Positions 37,797 to 48,197 of a stretch of DNA of 64,000 nt are shown here, piece by piece. Numbering within the stretch: position 1 is the stretch's first letter; each line of letters opens with the position of its first letter. The notes beneath the pieces are model-generated. The model worked only from the letters and a program-made list of their open reading frames with translations. It was not told where the DNA came from and ran no database searches. This DNA is from an uncultured Anaeromyxobacter sp. (lineage in GTDB: Bacteria; Myxococcota; Myxococcia; Myxococcales; Anaeromyxobacteraceae), in the NCBI GenBank assembly GCA_903904005.1, contig CAIVAR010000139.1:22727-86726 (forward strand). The letters are read 5' to 3'. A program made the position numbers and the translations under genes.

Positions 37797-39530
37797 TCAC
37801 CTCGCCAGCTCGCCCTCGGCCCACTTCCGCCGCTCGGGATCCTTCTCGAGCGGGATCAGCCGCTCGAGGTAGGGCCGGGCCTCCGGCCTCCGCCCCATCT
37901 CGATCAGGAAGAAGGCCAGGTTGAAGAGCATGTCGGGCTCGTTCGGCCCGAGATCGACCGCCTTCCGGAGCTCCATCTCTGCCTCGATCGGCTGGCGGGC
38001 CACGTAGAGCCCCACCCCGAGCTGCATGTGGCTCACCGGCTCGTCGGGGAAGATCTCGACGTGCCTGCGCAGTGCCGAGATCGCCTCCGGGATGCGCCCC
38101 TGCTTGAAGTAGTTGTTGGACAGGTTCTTGAGCGCCCGCCAGTGGCGGGGAGACTTCTCGGCGACGTCGTTCCAGAGCGAGATCTCGGTCTGCCACACGA
38201 GGTTCCGGTTCCAGGTCACGACACCCAGGACGGCCCCGGCGATCGCCCCTGCCAGGGCGGTGTCCCGCGCCACGTGGAGGGGGGCGACGCGGAGGAAGAG
38301 GAGGGCGGCCGCCGTCGCCGCCGCGGGGAGGAGGCCGGCCGACGGGAGGTACATCCGGTGCTCGTTCATGACGTCGGCGATCGGGATCACGCTGGACTCG
38401 ACCGAGAGGGCCACGAAGAACCAGGCGATCCCGAGCGCCACCAGGCGGACCGCGGGGTCGAGCGGGGGGCGCGTTCCCCCGGGACGGGACCGCCAGGCGA
38501 GCCAGGTCGCCAGAGCCGCCAGGGCCAGGAGAAGGAGCGTGGAGGCGGCGACGTCCGGTGCGAGCCAGGAGGTGCGGATCGCAACGTCATGGTCGAGCAC
38601 CTGCCCGACCGGCACGACCAGGAGGCCGAGGTAGCGAACGACCACGACCGCCTCGGTCCGCAGGTAGTCGGCGCGCGAGGTCACCGTCTGGACCCGCGTG
38701 CCCGTGTCGGCCGAAGCGAGCAGGTCCCCGGTCGGCCTGCCCAGGTCGACGAGCGTGAGCGGGATGACCAGGGCCAGGGCCGCGACGGGCAGGACGGGCA
38801 GCCAGCGCCGCGCCCCTCCCTCGAGGAACGCCCACTCCACGAGCGCGATCGCCACCGGGAGCGTGAAGGCGATCTCCTTCGTCCGGAAGGCGAGCAGGGA
38901 GCAGGCGAGCACCCCGGCGTAGAGGAAGATCCGTCCCCGGCCGGGAGGCCGGAGCCGCCAGGCCAGGTAGAGCACGACGGCGAGCAGGTAGAAGAGGGTC
39001 GCGAGCGAGGTGATCCGCTGCACCACGTAGCTGACCGCCTGCGTGGCGAGCGGGTGGGCCACGAAGAGGGCGCCGGATGCGAAGGCGATGGCATCCGCAG
39101 AGGATGCGAGCGCCGACCCGCGGAGACGGGGCGATCGGAAGGCCAGCCGGACGAGCTGCCAGACGAGCAGCGCGTTCGCGAGGTGGATGGCCAGGTTCAC
39201 CACATGCCAGCCGATGGGTTCGTAGCCGCCCAGTCGGTGGTTCAGCGCGAAGCTGAGATAGGCCATGTACCGGTGCGGCTGTGCACGGTAGCCGGCCGGT
39301 CCCAGGAAGGCGCCCAGGTCCCGGATGGTCGGGTTCAGGACCAGCTGCTCGATGTCGTCGAAGACGAACTCGCCCTGGAGCGAGCTGGAGTAGGCGAGGA
39401 GTCCGAGGAGGAGGATGACTCCCACGGGCAGGGCGACCCGGGCGGCCATCCCGGAACCCGGCGCCGGACGCACGGTCCGCTCGGCGGGCGCGGCCCGTGC
39501 GGGGCGGCGGACCTTTCGGGAGCGGGACAT
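37797..39530 (-). CDS. Multi-spanning GT-C-like membrane protein with C-terminal TPR repeats
   Basis: 577 residues. About eleven membrane spans; the first periplasmic loop has LQGEFVFDDIEQLV, whose DD pair resembles the GT-C (PMT/TMTC) catalytic acidic motif. The final ~150 residues hold three TPR-like repeats (SPRHWRALKNLSNNYFKQGRIPEAISALRRH and so on). Such proteins in bacteria are candidate O-mannosyl or O-GlcNAc-type transferases using lipid-linked sugar; acceptor unknown. The ATG at 39530 starts MSRSRK; the frame beyond it overlaps the methyltransferase region and is a shadow. It lies just after mbnH, but convergently. Confidence 0.75.
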   Translation of the reverse strand: MSRSRKVRRPARAAPAERTVRPAPGSGMAARVALPVGVILLLGLLAYSSSLQGEFVFDDIEQLVLNPTIRDLGAFLGPAGYRAQPHRYMAYLSFALNHRLGGYEPIGWHVVNLAIHLANALLVWQLVRLAFRSPRLRGSALASSADAIAFASGALFVAHPLATQAVSYVVQRITSLATLFYLLAVVLYLAWRLRPPGRGRIFLYAGVLACSLLAFRTKEIAFTLPVAIALVEWAFLEGGARRWLPVLPVAALALVIPLTLVDLGRPTGDLLASADTGTRVQTVTSRADYLRTEAVVVVRYLGLLVVPVGQVLDHDVAIRTSWLAPDVAASTLLLLALAALATWLAWRSRPGGTRPPLDPAVRLVALGIAWFFVALSVESSVIPIADVMNEHRMYLPSAGLLPAAATAAALLFLRVAPLHVARDTALAGAIAGAVLGVVTWNRNLVWQTEISLWNDVAEKSPRHWRALKNLSNNYFKQGRIPEAISALRRHVEIFPDEPVSHMQLGVGLYVARQPIEAEMELRKAVDLGPNEPDMLFNLAFFLIEMGRRPEARPYLERLIPLEKDPERRKWAEGELAR

Positions 39531-39586
39531 GGCCGGCGAAGATACCAGACGCCCGGCCCGGGGCGGTGGGCGTCGACCGGTCCCGG

Positions 39587-40681
39587 CTACCCCAGCCGGC
39601 CGACGTGCATCGCGAAGAGGTCGGCGTGCGGCGTCGCGAGCGCGGTTCGGGTCCCGAGCGGCCGGATGTCCGGCCCCATGGCGACGGAGAGCAGCTCCAG
39701 CCAGCGCTCCCGCCGCATGTGGTACTCGCTGCGGTCGCCGCGGGGCTGGGTGAGGAGCGAGACCAGTTCCGGCGCCACGAACTGGTCGGCGCTCTCCCGT
39801 GCCACGTCGTCGGGCCGGTCGGGCCCCAGGATCTGGGCGAGCATCCAGCCGTAGGTCTGGTGGACCGAGGCGGCCAGGTGGGGGGATCCCACCTCCGGCG
39901 AGTCGTGGTCGGCGTCGAGCTCGAGGAGGAGGAGGTGATCGATCGAAGGTGCGAGCGCCGAGAGCGCGCGCCGCTTCACCTCGATCGGCATGTGGTGCAG
40001 GGAAAGGGAGCCCACCACGAGGTCGTACCGCCCGTGCAGCGCCGCGGCCACGTGCTCCAGCCGGGCGACCCGCGAGTCGACCCGGGCGTCCGGCCACTCG
40101 GCCGCGAGGCGGGCCTTGGCGACGGAGATCATGTCGGGGGAGGGGTCGAGGAGGGTGATGCCGGCCACCTCGTCCCAGCGCCCCGCCTCGAGCAGCGCGG
40201 GCAGGAGCTCGGCCAGGAGTCCGCCGTCCCCGCAGCCGACGTCGAGCACCCGCAGCGCCCCCGACTCGGACGGGAGTGAGTCGACGGCGAAGCTCACGAA
40301 CTCGGCGCGGCAGGCCCGCATGGCCGGGAGCGAGGCGAAGTGGACGTAGGCCCGGGGGTCGGTGAAGGCGCTCTCGGGCGCCTCGAGGTGACCGCACCGG
40401 TGGATGAGGCCGGCCAGGTAGTCGTTGGCCCGGAGCTCGGCGCCATCGGCCTCGGCTCCGGCATCGAGCCAGGCCTCCGCCTCCAGCGCGGAACGGGAGG
40501 CGAGGGCCGTACCGGCGAAGAACCGGAAGGCTCCGACCTGCTCCTCGGGGAGCTGCCGTTCCAGCGGACCGGCCGGCCGGGCTCGACCGGAGAGGACCTC
40601 CGGCAGGAGCCGGTTCCAGGTCGCGACGTCGTCGGGTTCGAGGGTGAGCACGTGTGCGCCGTTGTGTGCCGCTCCCCCCAT
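39587..40681 (-). CDS. Class I SAM-dependent methyltransferase
   Basis: 364 residues. The SAM-binding motif LDVGCGDGG sits at about residue 155, with LLDPSPDM as motif II and VVGSLSLHHM as post-motif II. About 140 residues precede the methyltransferase fold, and no family recognised there. The start is uncertain: ATG 40681 has no good ribosome site, and GTG starts a few codons later are possible. The product is cytoplasmic; substrate unknown. Upstream and divergent to a glycosyltransferase. Confidence 0.75.
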   Translation of the reverse strand: MGGAAHNGAHVLTLEPDDVATWNRLLPEVLSGRARPAGPLERQLPEEQVGAFRFFAGTALASRSALEAEAWLDAGAEADGAELRANDYLAGLIHRCGHLEAPESAFTDPRAYVHFASLPAMRACRAEFVSFAVDSLPSESGALRVLDVGCGDGGLLAELLPALLEAGRWDEVAGITLLDPSPDMISVAKARLAAEWPDARVDSRVARLEHVAAALHGRYDLVVGSLSLHHMPIEVKRRALSALAPSIDHLLLLELDADHDSPEVGSPHLAASVHQTYGWMLAQILGPDRPDDVARESADQFVAPELVSLLTQPRGDRSEYHMRRERWLELLSVAMGPDIRPLGTRTALATPHADLFAMHVGRLG

Positions 40682-40908
40682 GCGAGCGAAGAACTGTAGA
40701 GCACGACACGTGCCACGCGGCGGAGGAGGCCGGTCCCGAAAATCCTTAACGATTCCTCGGTGCGGGGGTAGATCACCGGGGTGAGTGCACGAAGCCGCCA
40801 AGACCCGGGGGCGCGCCGGCGACCCCCGGTGGAGGGGGGCGAGCCTGCTTCGACTATCATGCCGGGCGTGACGAGCGCGGGGGCGGCGACGAGGACCGCG
40901 GTTCTTCG
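40682..40908. other. Divergent gap with a GC hairpin and weak promoter elements
   Basis: About 227 bp. Inverted repeat CCGGGGG (40805-40811) with CCCCCGG (40823-40829), loop 11 bases. A TATCAT element (40855-40860) could be a -10 for the glycosyltransferase but I see no clear -35. TTAACG with 17 bp to TAGATC (40746-40774) is another weak candidate. No coding sequence seen. Confidence 0.4.
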
Positions 40909-41895
40909 ATGAAGGTGGTCCTCGCTCACACCTCCGGTACGTTGCCGGCCACCGGCTACGGCGGCACCGAGCGGGTCATGTGGTGGCTCGGGAAGGAACT
41001 CGCCGCACGTGGCCACGAGGTCACGTTCCTGGTGAAGGACGGCACCTGCCCGTTCGCCCGGGTGATCCGCCACGACCCGGGCCGTCCGCTCGATGCCCAG
41101 CTGCCGGCCGACGCCGACATCGTCCACCTGCAGCACCAGCTGCCCGCCGGCGAATCGGTCGCCCGCCCGCACCTGACCACCCTGCACGGGTCCGGATCGC
41201 GCCTCGTCGAGCTCGACCGGAACACGGTCTTCGTCTCCCGGGACCAGGCCTCCAGGTTCGGCTCCACGATCTTCGTCCACAACGGGGTCGACTGGAGCGA
41301 GTACGGCCCCGCCCAGCTCGACGTCCGCCGCTCCTGGGTCCACTTCCTCGGCGACGGCGCGTGGAAGGTGAAGAACCTCCGAGGCGCGATCCGCGTGGCA
41401 CGGCTCGCCGGCGAGGAGCTTCACGTCGCCGGCGGATTCCGGCTCAACTTCCGGATGGGATTCCGGTTCACCCTGTCGCGGCGGGTCCGCTTCCACGGAT
41501 GGGTGGGGGCGGAGGAGAAGCGGATGCTGCTCTCCGGGTCGAAGGGGCTGCTCCTGCCCGTGCGCTGGCGGGAACCCTTCGGGCTCTCCATCGTGGAGAG
41601 CCTCTTCCACGGCTGCCCGGTGTTCGGGACCCCGTACGGCTCGCTCCCCGAGATCGTCACGCCCGACGTCGGCGTCCTCGCCACCGGGGCCGAGGAACTG
41701 GCCGAGGCGGTTCGAAACTCGGCGCGGTTCGACCCCCGCCGCTGCCACGGCCACGCGGTGGCGTGGTTCGGGTCCGGGACGATGACCGATGGATACCTGA
41801 GGGCCTACGAGCGGGTGCTCGCGGGAGAGTCGCTCCACGCCGAACCGCCGCGTCGGATCGTCCCGCTCGACCTCGGGCTGCTCCCGTTCTCCTGA
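40909..41895 (+). CDS. Glycosyltransferase family 4-like protein
   Basis: 328 residues. GT-B: N-terminal MKVVLAHTSGTLPATGYGGTERVMWWLGKEL (glycine loop), central FVHNGVDWSEYGP, then REPFGLSIVESLFHGCPVFGTPYGSLPEIV, the standard C-terminal donor motif with the E-x7-E. It is a cytosolic or membrane-associated sugar transferase with unknown substrates. Convergent with aceF downstream (21-bp gap). Confidence 0.88.
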   Translation: MKVVLAHTSGTLPATGYGGTERVMWWLGKELAARGHEVTFLVKDGTCPFARVIRHDPGRPLDAQLPADADIVHLQHQLPAGESVARPHLTTLHGSGSRLVELDRNTVFVSRDQASRFGSTIFVHNGVDWSEYGPAQLDVRRSWVHFLGDGAWKVKNLRGAIRVARLAGEELHVAGGFRLNFRMGFRFTLSRRVRFHGWVGAEEKRMLLSGSKGLLLPVRWREPFGLSIVESLFHGCPVFGTPYGSLPEIVTPDVGVLATGAEELAEAVRNSARFDPRRCHGHAVAWFGSGTMTDGYLRAYERVLAGESLHAEPPRRIVPLDLGLLPFS

Positions 41896-41916
41896 GGGCG
41901 CCCCCGCACCTTCGGG

Positions 41917-43149
41917 CTACAGCATGGCCCGGCGCAGGTCCCGCAGGAGTTCGCCCAGGAACGTGGTGAACCGTGCGCCGGCCGCGCCGTCGATGACCCG
42001 GTGGTCGTAGGAGAGGGAGAGCGGCAACATCTTCCGGGGCGCGAACTTCTCCCCGTCCCAGACCGGGCGGACCGCGACACGCGACGCGCCGAGGATCGCC
42101 ACCTCCGGCGCGTTCACGATCGGGGTGAAGGCCGTGCCCCCGATGCCGCCCAGGCTGGAGATGGAGAAGGTTCCGCCCTGGATGTCGGCAGCGGCGAGCT
42201 TCCCGTCGCGCGCCCGGGCGGAGAGCTCGCCCAGCTCCCGCGCGATGTCGAGCACCCCCTTGCGGTCGGCGTCGCGGACCACCGGGACGACGAGACCGTT
42301 CGGCGTGTCGGCGGCGAAGCCGACGTTCCAGTAGCGCTTCAGCACCAGGCTGTCGCCGTCGAGGGAGGAATTGAACTCCGGGAAGCGCTGGAGCGCCACG
42401 ACGCACGCCTTCACCAGAAAGGCGAGCAGCGTCACCTTGGGCCCCTTCGCGCCGACTTCGGCGTTCAGCCGGGTCCGGAAGTCCTCGAGGTCGGTCACGT
42501 CGGCCTCGTCGAACTGGGTGACGTGCGGGATCATCACCCAGTTGCGAGCCAGGTTGGCGCCGGCGATCTTGCGGATCCGGGCCAGCGGGCGGGTCTCCAC
42601 CGGGCCGAAGCGGGCGAAGTCGATCCGGGGCCACGGGAGCAGGTCGAGCCCGGTGCCTCCAGCCACCTGACCGGCCAGGGACTGTTTCACGAACTTCTGC
42701 ACGTCCTCCTGCAGGACACGTCCACGCGGGCCGGTGCCGGTCACGCGGGACAGGTCCACGCCGAGCTCGCGCGCCACCTTGCGGACCGAAGGAGACGCGT
42801 GAGCCACGCCGGACGAGACGGTCGTGGTCACGGGAGCCGGAGCGGCCACGGCCACGGGTGCGGCGACGGGCGCGGCGACGGGTGCGGCCGCAGCCAACGC
42901 CACGGCCCCCTCGACCGACTCGAGCAGGATCACGAGCGACCCCTCGCCCACCCGGTCGCCGACCTTCACCCGGATCTCCCGCACCGTCCCCGCGACGGGG
43001 GAGGGCACGTCCATCGTCGCCTTGTCCGACTCCAGCGTGACGAGCGACGCGTCCGCCGCCACGGGTTCGCCCGGCTTCACCAGGATCTCGACGACCCCGA
43101 CGTCCTTGAATCCGCCGATGTTCGGGACCCGCACCTCGAGCAGGCTCAT
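41917..43149 (-). CDS. aceF: Pyruvate dehydrogenase E2, dihydrolipoamide acetyltransferase
   Basis: 410 residues. One lipoyl domain with K43 in LESDKATMD, an Ala/Pro/Val linker ([17 protein letters not shown]), an E1/E3-binding domain ([15 protein letters not shown]...[11 protein letters not shown]), and the catalytic domain ending [12 protein letters not shown] with the active-site His. It transfers acetyl groups to CoA in the PDH complex. It starts 3 bp after aceE, as expected for one operon. A single lipoyl domain differs from E. coli (three), typical of many other bacteria. Confidence 0.95.
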   Translation of the reverse strand: MSLLEVRVPNIGGFKDVGVVEILVKPGEPVAADASLVTLESDKATMDVPSPVAGTVREIRVKVGDRVGEGSLVILLESVEGAVALAAAAPVAAPVAAPVAVAAPAPVTTTVSSGVAHASPSVRKVARELGVDLSRVTGTGPRGRVLQEDVQKFVKQSLAGQVAGGTGLDLLPWPRIDFARFGPVETRPLARIRKIAGANLARNWVMIPHVTQFDEADVTDLEDFRTRLNAEVGAKGPKVTLLAFLVKACVVALQRFPEFNSSLDGDSLVLKRYWNVGFAADTPNGLVVPVVRDADRKGVLDIARELGELSARARDGKLAAADIQGGTFSISSLGGIGGTAFTPIVNAPEVAILGASRVAVRPVWDGEKFAPRKMLPLSLSYDHRVIDGAAGARFTTFLGELLRDLRRAML

Positions 43150-43151
43150 GG

Positions 43152-45806
43152 TCACACCGTCCAGGGAGCGGGGCGGGAGCCGTCGACGCCGTACTTCTTC
43201 ATGGCCTCGGCGGCGCGCTCCGCGGGAAGGGTTCCCTCGTCGGCGAGCGCCTTCAGGGCCGCGACGACGACGTGGAACCGGTCCACCTCGAAGAAGCCGC
43301 GCAGCTTCTCCCGGGTGTCGGCGCGGCCGAAGCCATCGGTGCCGAGCACGACGTAGCGGCGCGGCACGAAGGCGCGGATCTGCTCGGCGTAGGCGCGCAT
43401 GTAGTCGGTGGCGGCCACGACGGGCCCCTTCGTCCCGGCGAGCCGCTCCTCGACGAAGGAGGGCGCCGGCTTCGCGCCGGGGTGGAGGAGGTTCTGCCGC
43501 GCGATCGCGTTCCCTTGCCGGGCCAGCTCGGTGAAGCTCGGGGCGCTCCACAGGTCAGACTCGACGCCCCAGTCGGTTCTCAGGAGTTCCGCCGCCGCCG
43601 CGACCTCGTGGAAGATCGCGCCCGAGCCGAGGAGCTGCACCCGGGGCGCCTTCGGGGCGTCGGCCCCCTTGCGGAAGAGATAGAGGCCGCGCCGGATCCC
43701 GTCCTCGACCCCGGCGGGCATGGCCGGCTGCCGGTGGTTCTCGTTGAGCAGGGTCAGGTAGTAGTAGACGTCCTCCTGCGCCTCGTACATCCGGCGCATC
43801 CCGTCCTGCAGGATCACCGCGACCTCGTACCCGAAGGCCGGGTCGTAGGAGACGGCGTTGGGGATGGTGGCCGAGATGAGGTGGGAGTGGCCATCCTGGT
43901 GCTGGAGCCCCTCGCCGTTGAGCGTGGTGCGGCCCGAGGTCCCGCCGAGGAGGAACCCGCGCGCCCGCATGTCGCCGGCCGCGTAAGCCAGGTCGCCGAC
44001 CCGCTGGAATCCGAACATCGAGTAGAAGATGTAGAAGGGGATCATCGGTACGCCGTGGACCGAGTAGGACGTGGCGGCGGCGATCCAGTCGGCCATGGCG
44101 CCGGCCTCGTTGATGCCCTCCTGGAGGATCTGCCCCTTCTTGTCCTCCCTGTAGAAGGCCAGCTGGTCGGCGTCCTGCGGCGTGTAGAGCTGCCCCACGT
44201 GGCTCCAGATCCCGAGCTGCCGGAACATGCCCTCCATGCCGAAGGTGCGCGACTCGTCGGCCACGATGGGCACGACGTGCGGGCCGACGGCCTTGTCGCG
44301 GAGCAGGATCTGGAGGAACTGCACGAAGGCCATGGTGGTCGAGATGTCGCGGTCGCCGCTGCCCTCGAGCACCCGGGCGAAGGTGGCGAGTGGCGGCACC
44401 GGGAGCGGGGAGGACTTGCGCCGGCGCTTCGGCCGGTCGCCGCCCAGCACGGTCCGGCGGGCCTTCAAGTACTCGAGCTCCTTCGAGCCCTCCTCGAACT
44501 TCACGTAGGGAACGTCGGCCAGCCGGTCGTCGGGCACCGGGATCTGGAAGCGGTCGCGGAACCGCCGGATGGCCTCCACCGACATCTTCTTCTGCTGGTG
44601 GGTGATGTTCTGGGCCTCGCCGGACTCCCCCATGCCGTAGCCCTTCACGGTCTTGGCGAGGATGAGGGTGGGCTCGCCCCGGTGCTGCATGGCGGCCTGG
44701 TAGGCGGCGAAGACCTTGAAGGGGTCGTGCCCGCCGCGGTTCAGGTTCCAGACGTCCTCGTCGGAGTAGTCGGCCACCATGGCCCGGAGCTCCGGCGTGT
44801 TGAAGAAATGCTCGCGGACGAAGGCGCCGTCCTTCGACTTGTAGGCCTGGTAGTCGCCGTCCACGGCCGCCATCATGCGGCGCTGCAGGGCCCCGTTCCT
44901 GTCGCGGGCCAGCAGCGGGTCCCAGTGGCGTCCCCAGATGACCTTGATGACGTTCCACCCGGCGCCGCGGAACTCGCTCTCCAGTTCCTGGATGATCTTC
45001 CCGTTGCCGCGGACCGGTCCGTCGAGCCGCTGGAGGTTCGCGTTGACCACGAAGACCAGGTTGTCGAGCTTCTCCCGGCCGGCCATCCCGATGGCGCCCA
45101 TGGCCTCCGGCTCGTCCATCTCGCCGTCGCCGGTGAGCGCCCAGACCTTCCGCCCCTCGGTCCGCGCGAGGCCGCGGTCGTCGAGGTACTTCATGAAGCG
45201 GGCCTGGTAGATGGCCATGAGGGGGCCGAGCCCCATCGAGACCGTGGGGAAGTTCCAGAACGACGGCATGAGCCAGGGGTGCGGGTAGGAGGAGATCCCC
45301 TTGCCGTCGACCTCCTGCCGGTAGCGGTCTAGCTGGTCCTCGGTGAGGAGCCCCAGCAGGAAGGCGCGGGCGTAGATCCCGGGGGCCGAGTGGCCCTGGA
45401 TGAAGACCAGGTCGCCGCCCTGGTCCTTCGTCCCGGCTCGCCAGAAGTGGTTGTAGCCGACGTCGTAGAGCATGGCCGCCGACGCGAAGCTGGCGATGTG
45501 GCCGCCCACGTTGGTGGTCCGGTTGGCGCGCACCACCATGGCCATGGCGTTCCAGCGGATGAAGTGGCGGATGCGCTGCTCGAGCGCGAAGTCGCCCGGG
45601 AGCGGCGGCTGCCGCTCCACCGGGATGGTGTTCACGTAGCCGGTGTTGGCCGAGAAGGGGAGGTAGGCGCCGGAACGGCGCGCCCGGTCGATCAGTTGCT
45701 CGATGAGCCAGTGGGCCCGGTCCGGACCTTCCCGGGTGATGACACCCTCGAGAGCGTCGAGCCACTCACGGGTTTCCAGCGGGTCGACGTCGGGTGGGCG
45801 GTCCAT
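43152..45806 (-). CDS. aceE: Pyruvate dehydrogenase E1, homodimeric type
   Basis: 884 residues, the normal AceE size. TPP-binding motif [14 protein letters not shown] with [32 protein letters not shown] in the second half, and a C-terminal domain with [15 protein letters not shown]. Start ATG 45806 chosen over GTG 45812 because GGAG sits at the right distance. First gene of aceE-aceF; no E3 (lpd) gene in the window, so the complex must borrow one. It decarboxylates pyruvate and loads E2. Confidence 0.96.
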   Translation of the reverse strand: MDRPPDVDPLETREWLDALEGVITREGPDRAHWLIEQLIDRARRSGAYLPFSANTGYVNTIPVERQPPLPGDFALEQRIRHFIRWNAMAMVVRANRTTNVGGHIASFASAAMLYDVGYNHFWRAGTKDQGGDLVFIQGHSAPGIYARAFLLGLLTEDQLDRYRQEVDGKGISSYPHPWLMPSFWNFPTVSMGLGPLMAIYQARFMKYLDDRGLARTEGRKVWALTGDGEMDEPEAMGAIGMAGREKLDNLVFVVNANLQRLDGPVRGNGKIIQELESEFRGAGWNVIKVIWGRHWDPLLARDRNGALQRRMMAAVDGDYQAYKSKDGAFVREHFFNTPELRAMVADYSDEDVWNLNRGGHDPFKVFAAYQAAMQHRGEPTLILAKTVKGYGMGESGEAQNITHQQKKMSVEAIRRFRDRFQIPVPDDRLADVPYVKFEEGSKELEYLKARRTVLGGDRPKRRRKSSPLPVPPLATFARVLEGSGDRDISTTMAFVQFLQILLRDKAVGPHVVPIVADESRTFGMEGMFRQLGIWSHVGQLYTPQDADQLAFYREDKKGQILQEGINEAGAMADWIAAATSYSVHGVPMIPFYIFYSMFGFQRVGDLAYAAGDMRARGFLLGGTSGRTTLNGEGLQHQDGHSHLISATIPNAVSYDPAFGYEVAVILQDGMRRMYEAQEDVYYYLTLLNENHRQPAMPAGVEDGIRRGLYLFRKGADAPKAPRVQLLGSGAIFHEVAAAAELLRTDWGVESDLWSAPSFTELARQGNAIARQNLLHPGAKPAPSFVEERLAGTKGPVVAATDYMRAYAEQIRAFVPRRYVVLGTDGFGRADTREKLRGFFEVDRFHVVVAALKALADEGTLPAERAAEAMKKYGVDGSRPAPWTV

Positions 45807-45915
45807 CGGCACTCCTCGGACGGGTGTCCGGGGTAGTTAACCGGGACGGCGACCGGGAGCATGCTCCAGCAGGGTCGATATCGCCTCGGCGCCCCTGCCC
45901 CGCCGGGCCGCCGGA

Positions 45916-47337
45916 TCAGCTGGCCGCGAGCGCGAGCGCGGCGTCGAGCCGGCGGAGCGACTCCTCCCGCCCGAGCAGGAGCACGACGTCGTAGATCCCG
46001 GGGGAGGCGGTGCCGCCGGTGAGCGCGACCCGGACCGGCTGGGCCACCTTGCCGAGGCCGAGCGACCGCCCCGCCGCCACGTCGTGGAAGAGCTTCTCGA
46101 GCCCGGCGGCGTCGACCGTGGCGCTCGCCGCGAGGCCGTCCCGGATGCCCTGCAGCACCGGGGCGGCGTCGGGGACGAGGAACTTCTCGCGGGCCTTCGG
46201 ATCCATCTCGACCGGCGCGAAGAGGTACCGGGACTGGGCCACCAGGTCGACGAGCGTCTTGGCCCGCTCCTGGAACGCCTTCGCCACGTCGGGGAGGCGC
46301 GCGTCCCCTTCCACGGCGAGGCCGGCGGCCTGGTAGTAGGGAACGGCCCGCCGGGCCAGCTCGGCCGGGGTGAGCGACTTGATCCAGGTCTGGTTCACCC
46401 AGACCATCTTGTCCGGGTTGAAGACCCCGGCGGTCGCGCCCACGTGGTCATACCCGAAGTGCTTCACCATCTCACCCATCGTGAAGATCTCCTGGTCGCC
46501 GTGGGACCAGCCGAGGCGCACCAGGTAGTTGACCACCGCCTCGGGGAGGAAGCCCATGTCGCGGTAGGCGGTCACGCTGGTGGCCCCGTGCCGCTTGGAG
46601 AGGCGCGTCTTGTCGGCGCCGAGGATCATCGGCAGGTGGGCGAAGGCGGGGACCGGGTATCCGAGCGCCTCGTAGAGGAGCACCTGGATGGCGGTGTTGT
46701 TCACGTGGTCGTCGCCCCGGGAGACCAGGTTGATCTCCATGGTGACGTCGTCGACCACGGCGCCGAAGTTGTAGAGCGGCACCCCGTCGGCCCGGACGAT
46801 GACCTCGTCCTGGAGGGTCGAGCCGGGGCGGGTGATGGGCCCCTTCACGAGGTCGGTGAAGGTGACCTCGAGCAGCTTGGGGAGGCGGAACCGGATGACG
46901 TGGCGGCGCGACGGGTCGTAGGGGAGGTCGCGGCAGGTGCCCGGGTAGAGGAACTGGCGCTTCTCGGCGCGCGCCACCTCGCGCTGGGCGTCGAGGTCCT
47001 CCTTCGTGCAGTAGCAGGCGTAGGCCTTGCCGGCCTTCACGAGCTGCTCCGCGTAGGCGCGGTAGATGTCGAGCCGCAGCATCTGGAAGTAGGGGCCGTA
47101 GCGCCCCCCGATGTCGGGCCCTTCGTCCCAGTCGAGACCGAGCCAGCGCATCCCGTCGAGGATGGCGCGGACCGCCTCGTCGGTGGAGCGCTCCCGGTCG
47201 GTGTCCTCGATCCGGAGCACGAAGGTGCCGCCCGTGTGGCGGGCCCACAGCCAGTTGAGGAGGGCCGTGCGGGCCCCACCGATGTGGAGGTAGCCGGTGG
47301 GGGAGGGGGCGAATCGGACGCGGACCGGTGCGCTCAT
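45916..47337 (-). CDS. gltX: Glutamyl-tRNA synthetase
   Basis: 473 residues, class I aminoacyl-tRNA synthetase. HIGH-like motif YLHIGGAR and KMSKS-like motif KTRLSKRHG are present; a zinc-type Cys set occurs in CYCTKE and GTCRDL. Charges tRNA-Glu in the cytosol. Starts 29 bp upstream of the MEMO gene end. The discriminating versus non-discriminating form cannot be told by eye. Confidence 0.96.
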   Translation of the reverse strand: MSAPVRVRFAPSPTGYLHIGGARTALLNWLWARHTGGTFVLRIEDTDRERSTDEAVRAILDGMRWLGLDWDEGPDIGGRYGPYFQMLRLDIYRAYAEQLVKAGKAYACYCTKEDLDAQREVARAEKRQFLYPGTCRDLPYDPSRRHVIRFRLPKLLEVTFTDLVKGPITRPGSTLQDEVIVRADGVPLYNFGAVVDDVTMEINLVSRGDDHVNNTAIQVLLYEALGYPVPAFAHLPMILGADKTRLSKRHGATSVTAYRDMGFLPEAVVNYLVRLGWSHGDQEIFTMGEMVKHFGYDHVGATAGVFNPDKMVWVNQTWIKSLTPAELARRAVPYYQAAGLAVEGDARLPDVAKAFQERAKTLVDLVAQSRYLFAPVEMDPKAREKFLVPDAAPVLQGIRDGLAASATVDAAGLEKLFHDVAAGRSLGLGKVAQPVRVALTGGTASPGIYDVVLLLGREESLRRLDAALALAAS

Positions 47338-47366
47338 GGGCGCGCAAGCTAGCACAGGAGCGGACT

Positions 47367-48197
47367 TCAGGAGAGGACGAGCCCGGCGTACCCCACCACG
47401 CTGCCCGGGTCGCCCGTCACGTCCCCGGAGGTGGCGTAGCGGACGAGCTCCGCCGCACGGGCGCCCTCGGCGATCGCCGCCACGAGGAGGATGGTCGCTG
47501 GCACGAACCCGCACATGGAGATCTCCTCCCGGGTGACCACCTCGTGGAGGCCCTGCGGGTCGAGCGCCAGCATCCGCTCGATCGCCATCCCGTCCTTCTC
47601 CCGCGCCACGGCCGCCGGGAGGTGGTGGCTCATGTCGCTCGATGCCACCAGGAGCGCCCCGTGGCGCCGCGCCACCCGGGCGAGCCCCTCCCCGATCTCC
47701 CGGCAGCGCGCGAAGGGGAGGTGCCCGACGCAGAGGGCGGCGATGGAGACGGCCGGGTTGCGCACCTGGAGGAAGGGGAGCTCCACCTCGAGCGCGTGCT
47801 CGCGCCGGTGTGCCTCGCGGTCGGGGGTCGCGAGCCCGGCCGCGACGATCTCCCCCGTCATCTCCACGTTCACCGGCACGGGGCCGAGCGGCATCCGCCA
47901 CGAGCCGCCCGGCCAGGCCGCCACCCGCGCGCCGGAACCGGTGTGGTTGGGGCAGAGGAGCACCACCCGGTCCGGGACCTCGACCCGGGCGAAGGTCGCC
48001 CCGGCAACCGCTCCCGAGTAGACGTAGCCCGCGTGGGGGGCGACGACGCCCAGGGCCGGACGGGAGGCCGCCGGTGCACGGCCCGCCCCAGGCGACGGGG
48101 CCAGGTAGGCGCGCACCTCCCGGGCCAGGTCGGCGGGGTCGGAAGGGTAGAAGCGCCCGGAGACCGCCGGTTCGCGCTCCATCGCCGCGTGGGGCAT
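47367..48197 (-). CDS. MEMO-like protein (AmmeMemoRadiSam system protein B)
   Basis: 276 residues. MEMO fold with metal-site residues seen as APHAGYVYSG, CPNHTGSG, SSDMSHHLP and a Cys in EISMCGFVPA. In many bacteria it occurs with AmmA and a radical SAM enzyme; neither partner is in the window. The biochemical role is unknown. The start is ambiguous: ATG 48197 overlaps the divergent protease start, so ATG 48182 (MEREPAVSG) may be correct. Confidence 0.85.
   Translation of the reverse strand: MPHAAMEREPAVSGRFYPSDPADLAREVRAYLAPSPGAGRAPAASRPALGVVAPHAGYVYSGAVAGATFARVEVPDRVVLLCPNHTGSGARVAAWPGGSWRMPLGPVPVNVEMTGEIVAAGLATPDREAHRREHALEVELPFLQVRNPAVSIAALCVGHLPFARCREIGEGLARVARRHGALLVASSDMSHHLPAAVAREKDGMAIERMLALDPQGLHEVVTREEISMCGFVPATILLVAAIAEGARAAELVRYATSGDVTGDPGSVVGYAGLVLS

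Noticed and set aside
40805..40829. Intrinsic terminator
   Set aside because: Stem of 7 bp but no T run on either strand and it lies between divergent genes.
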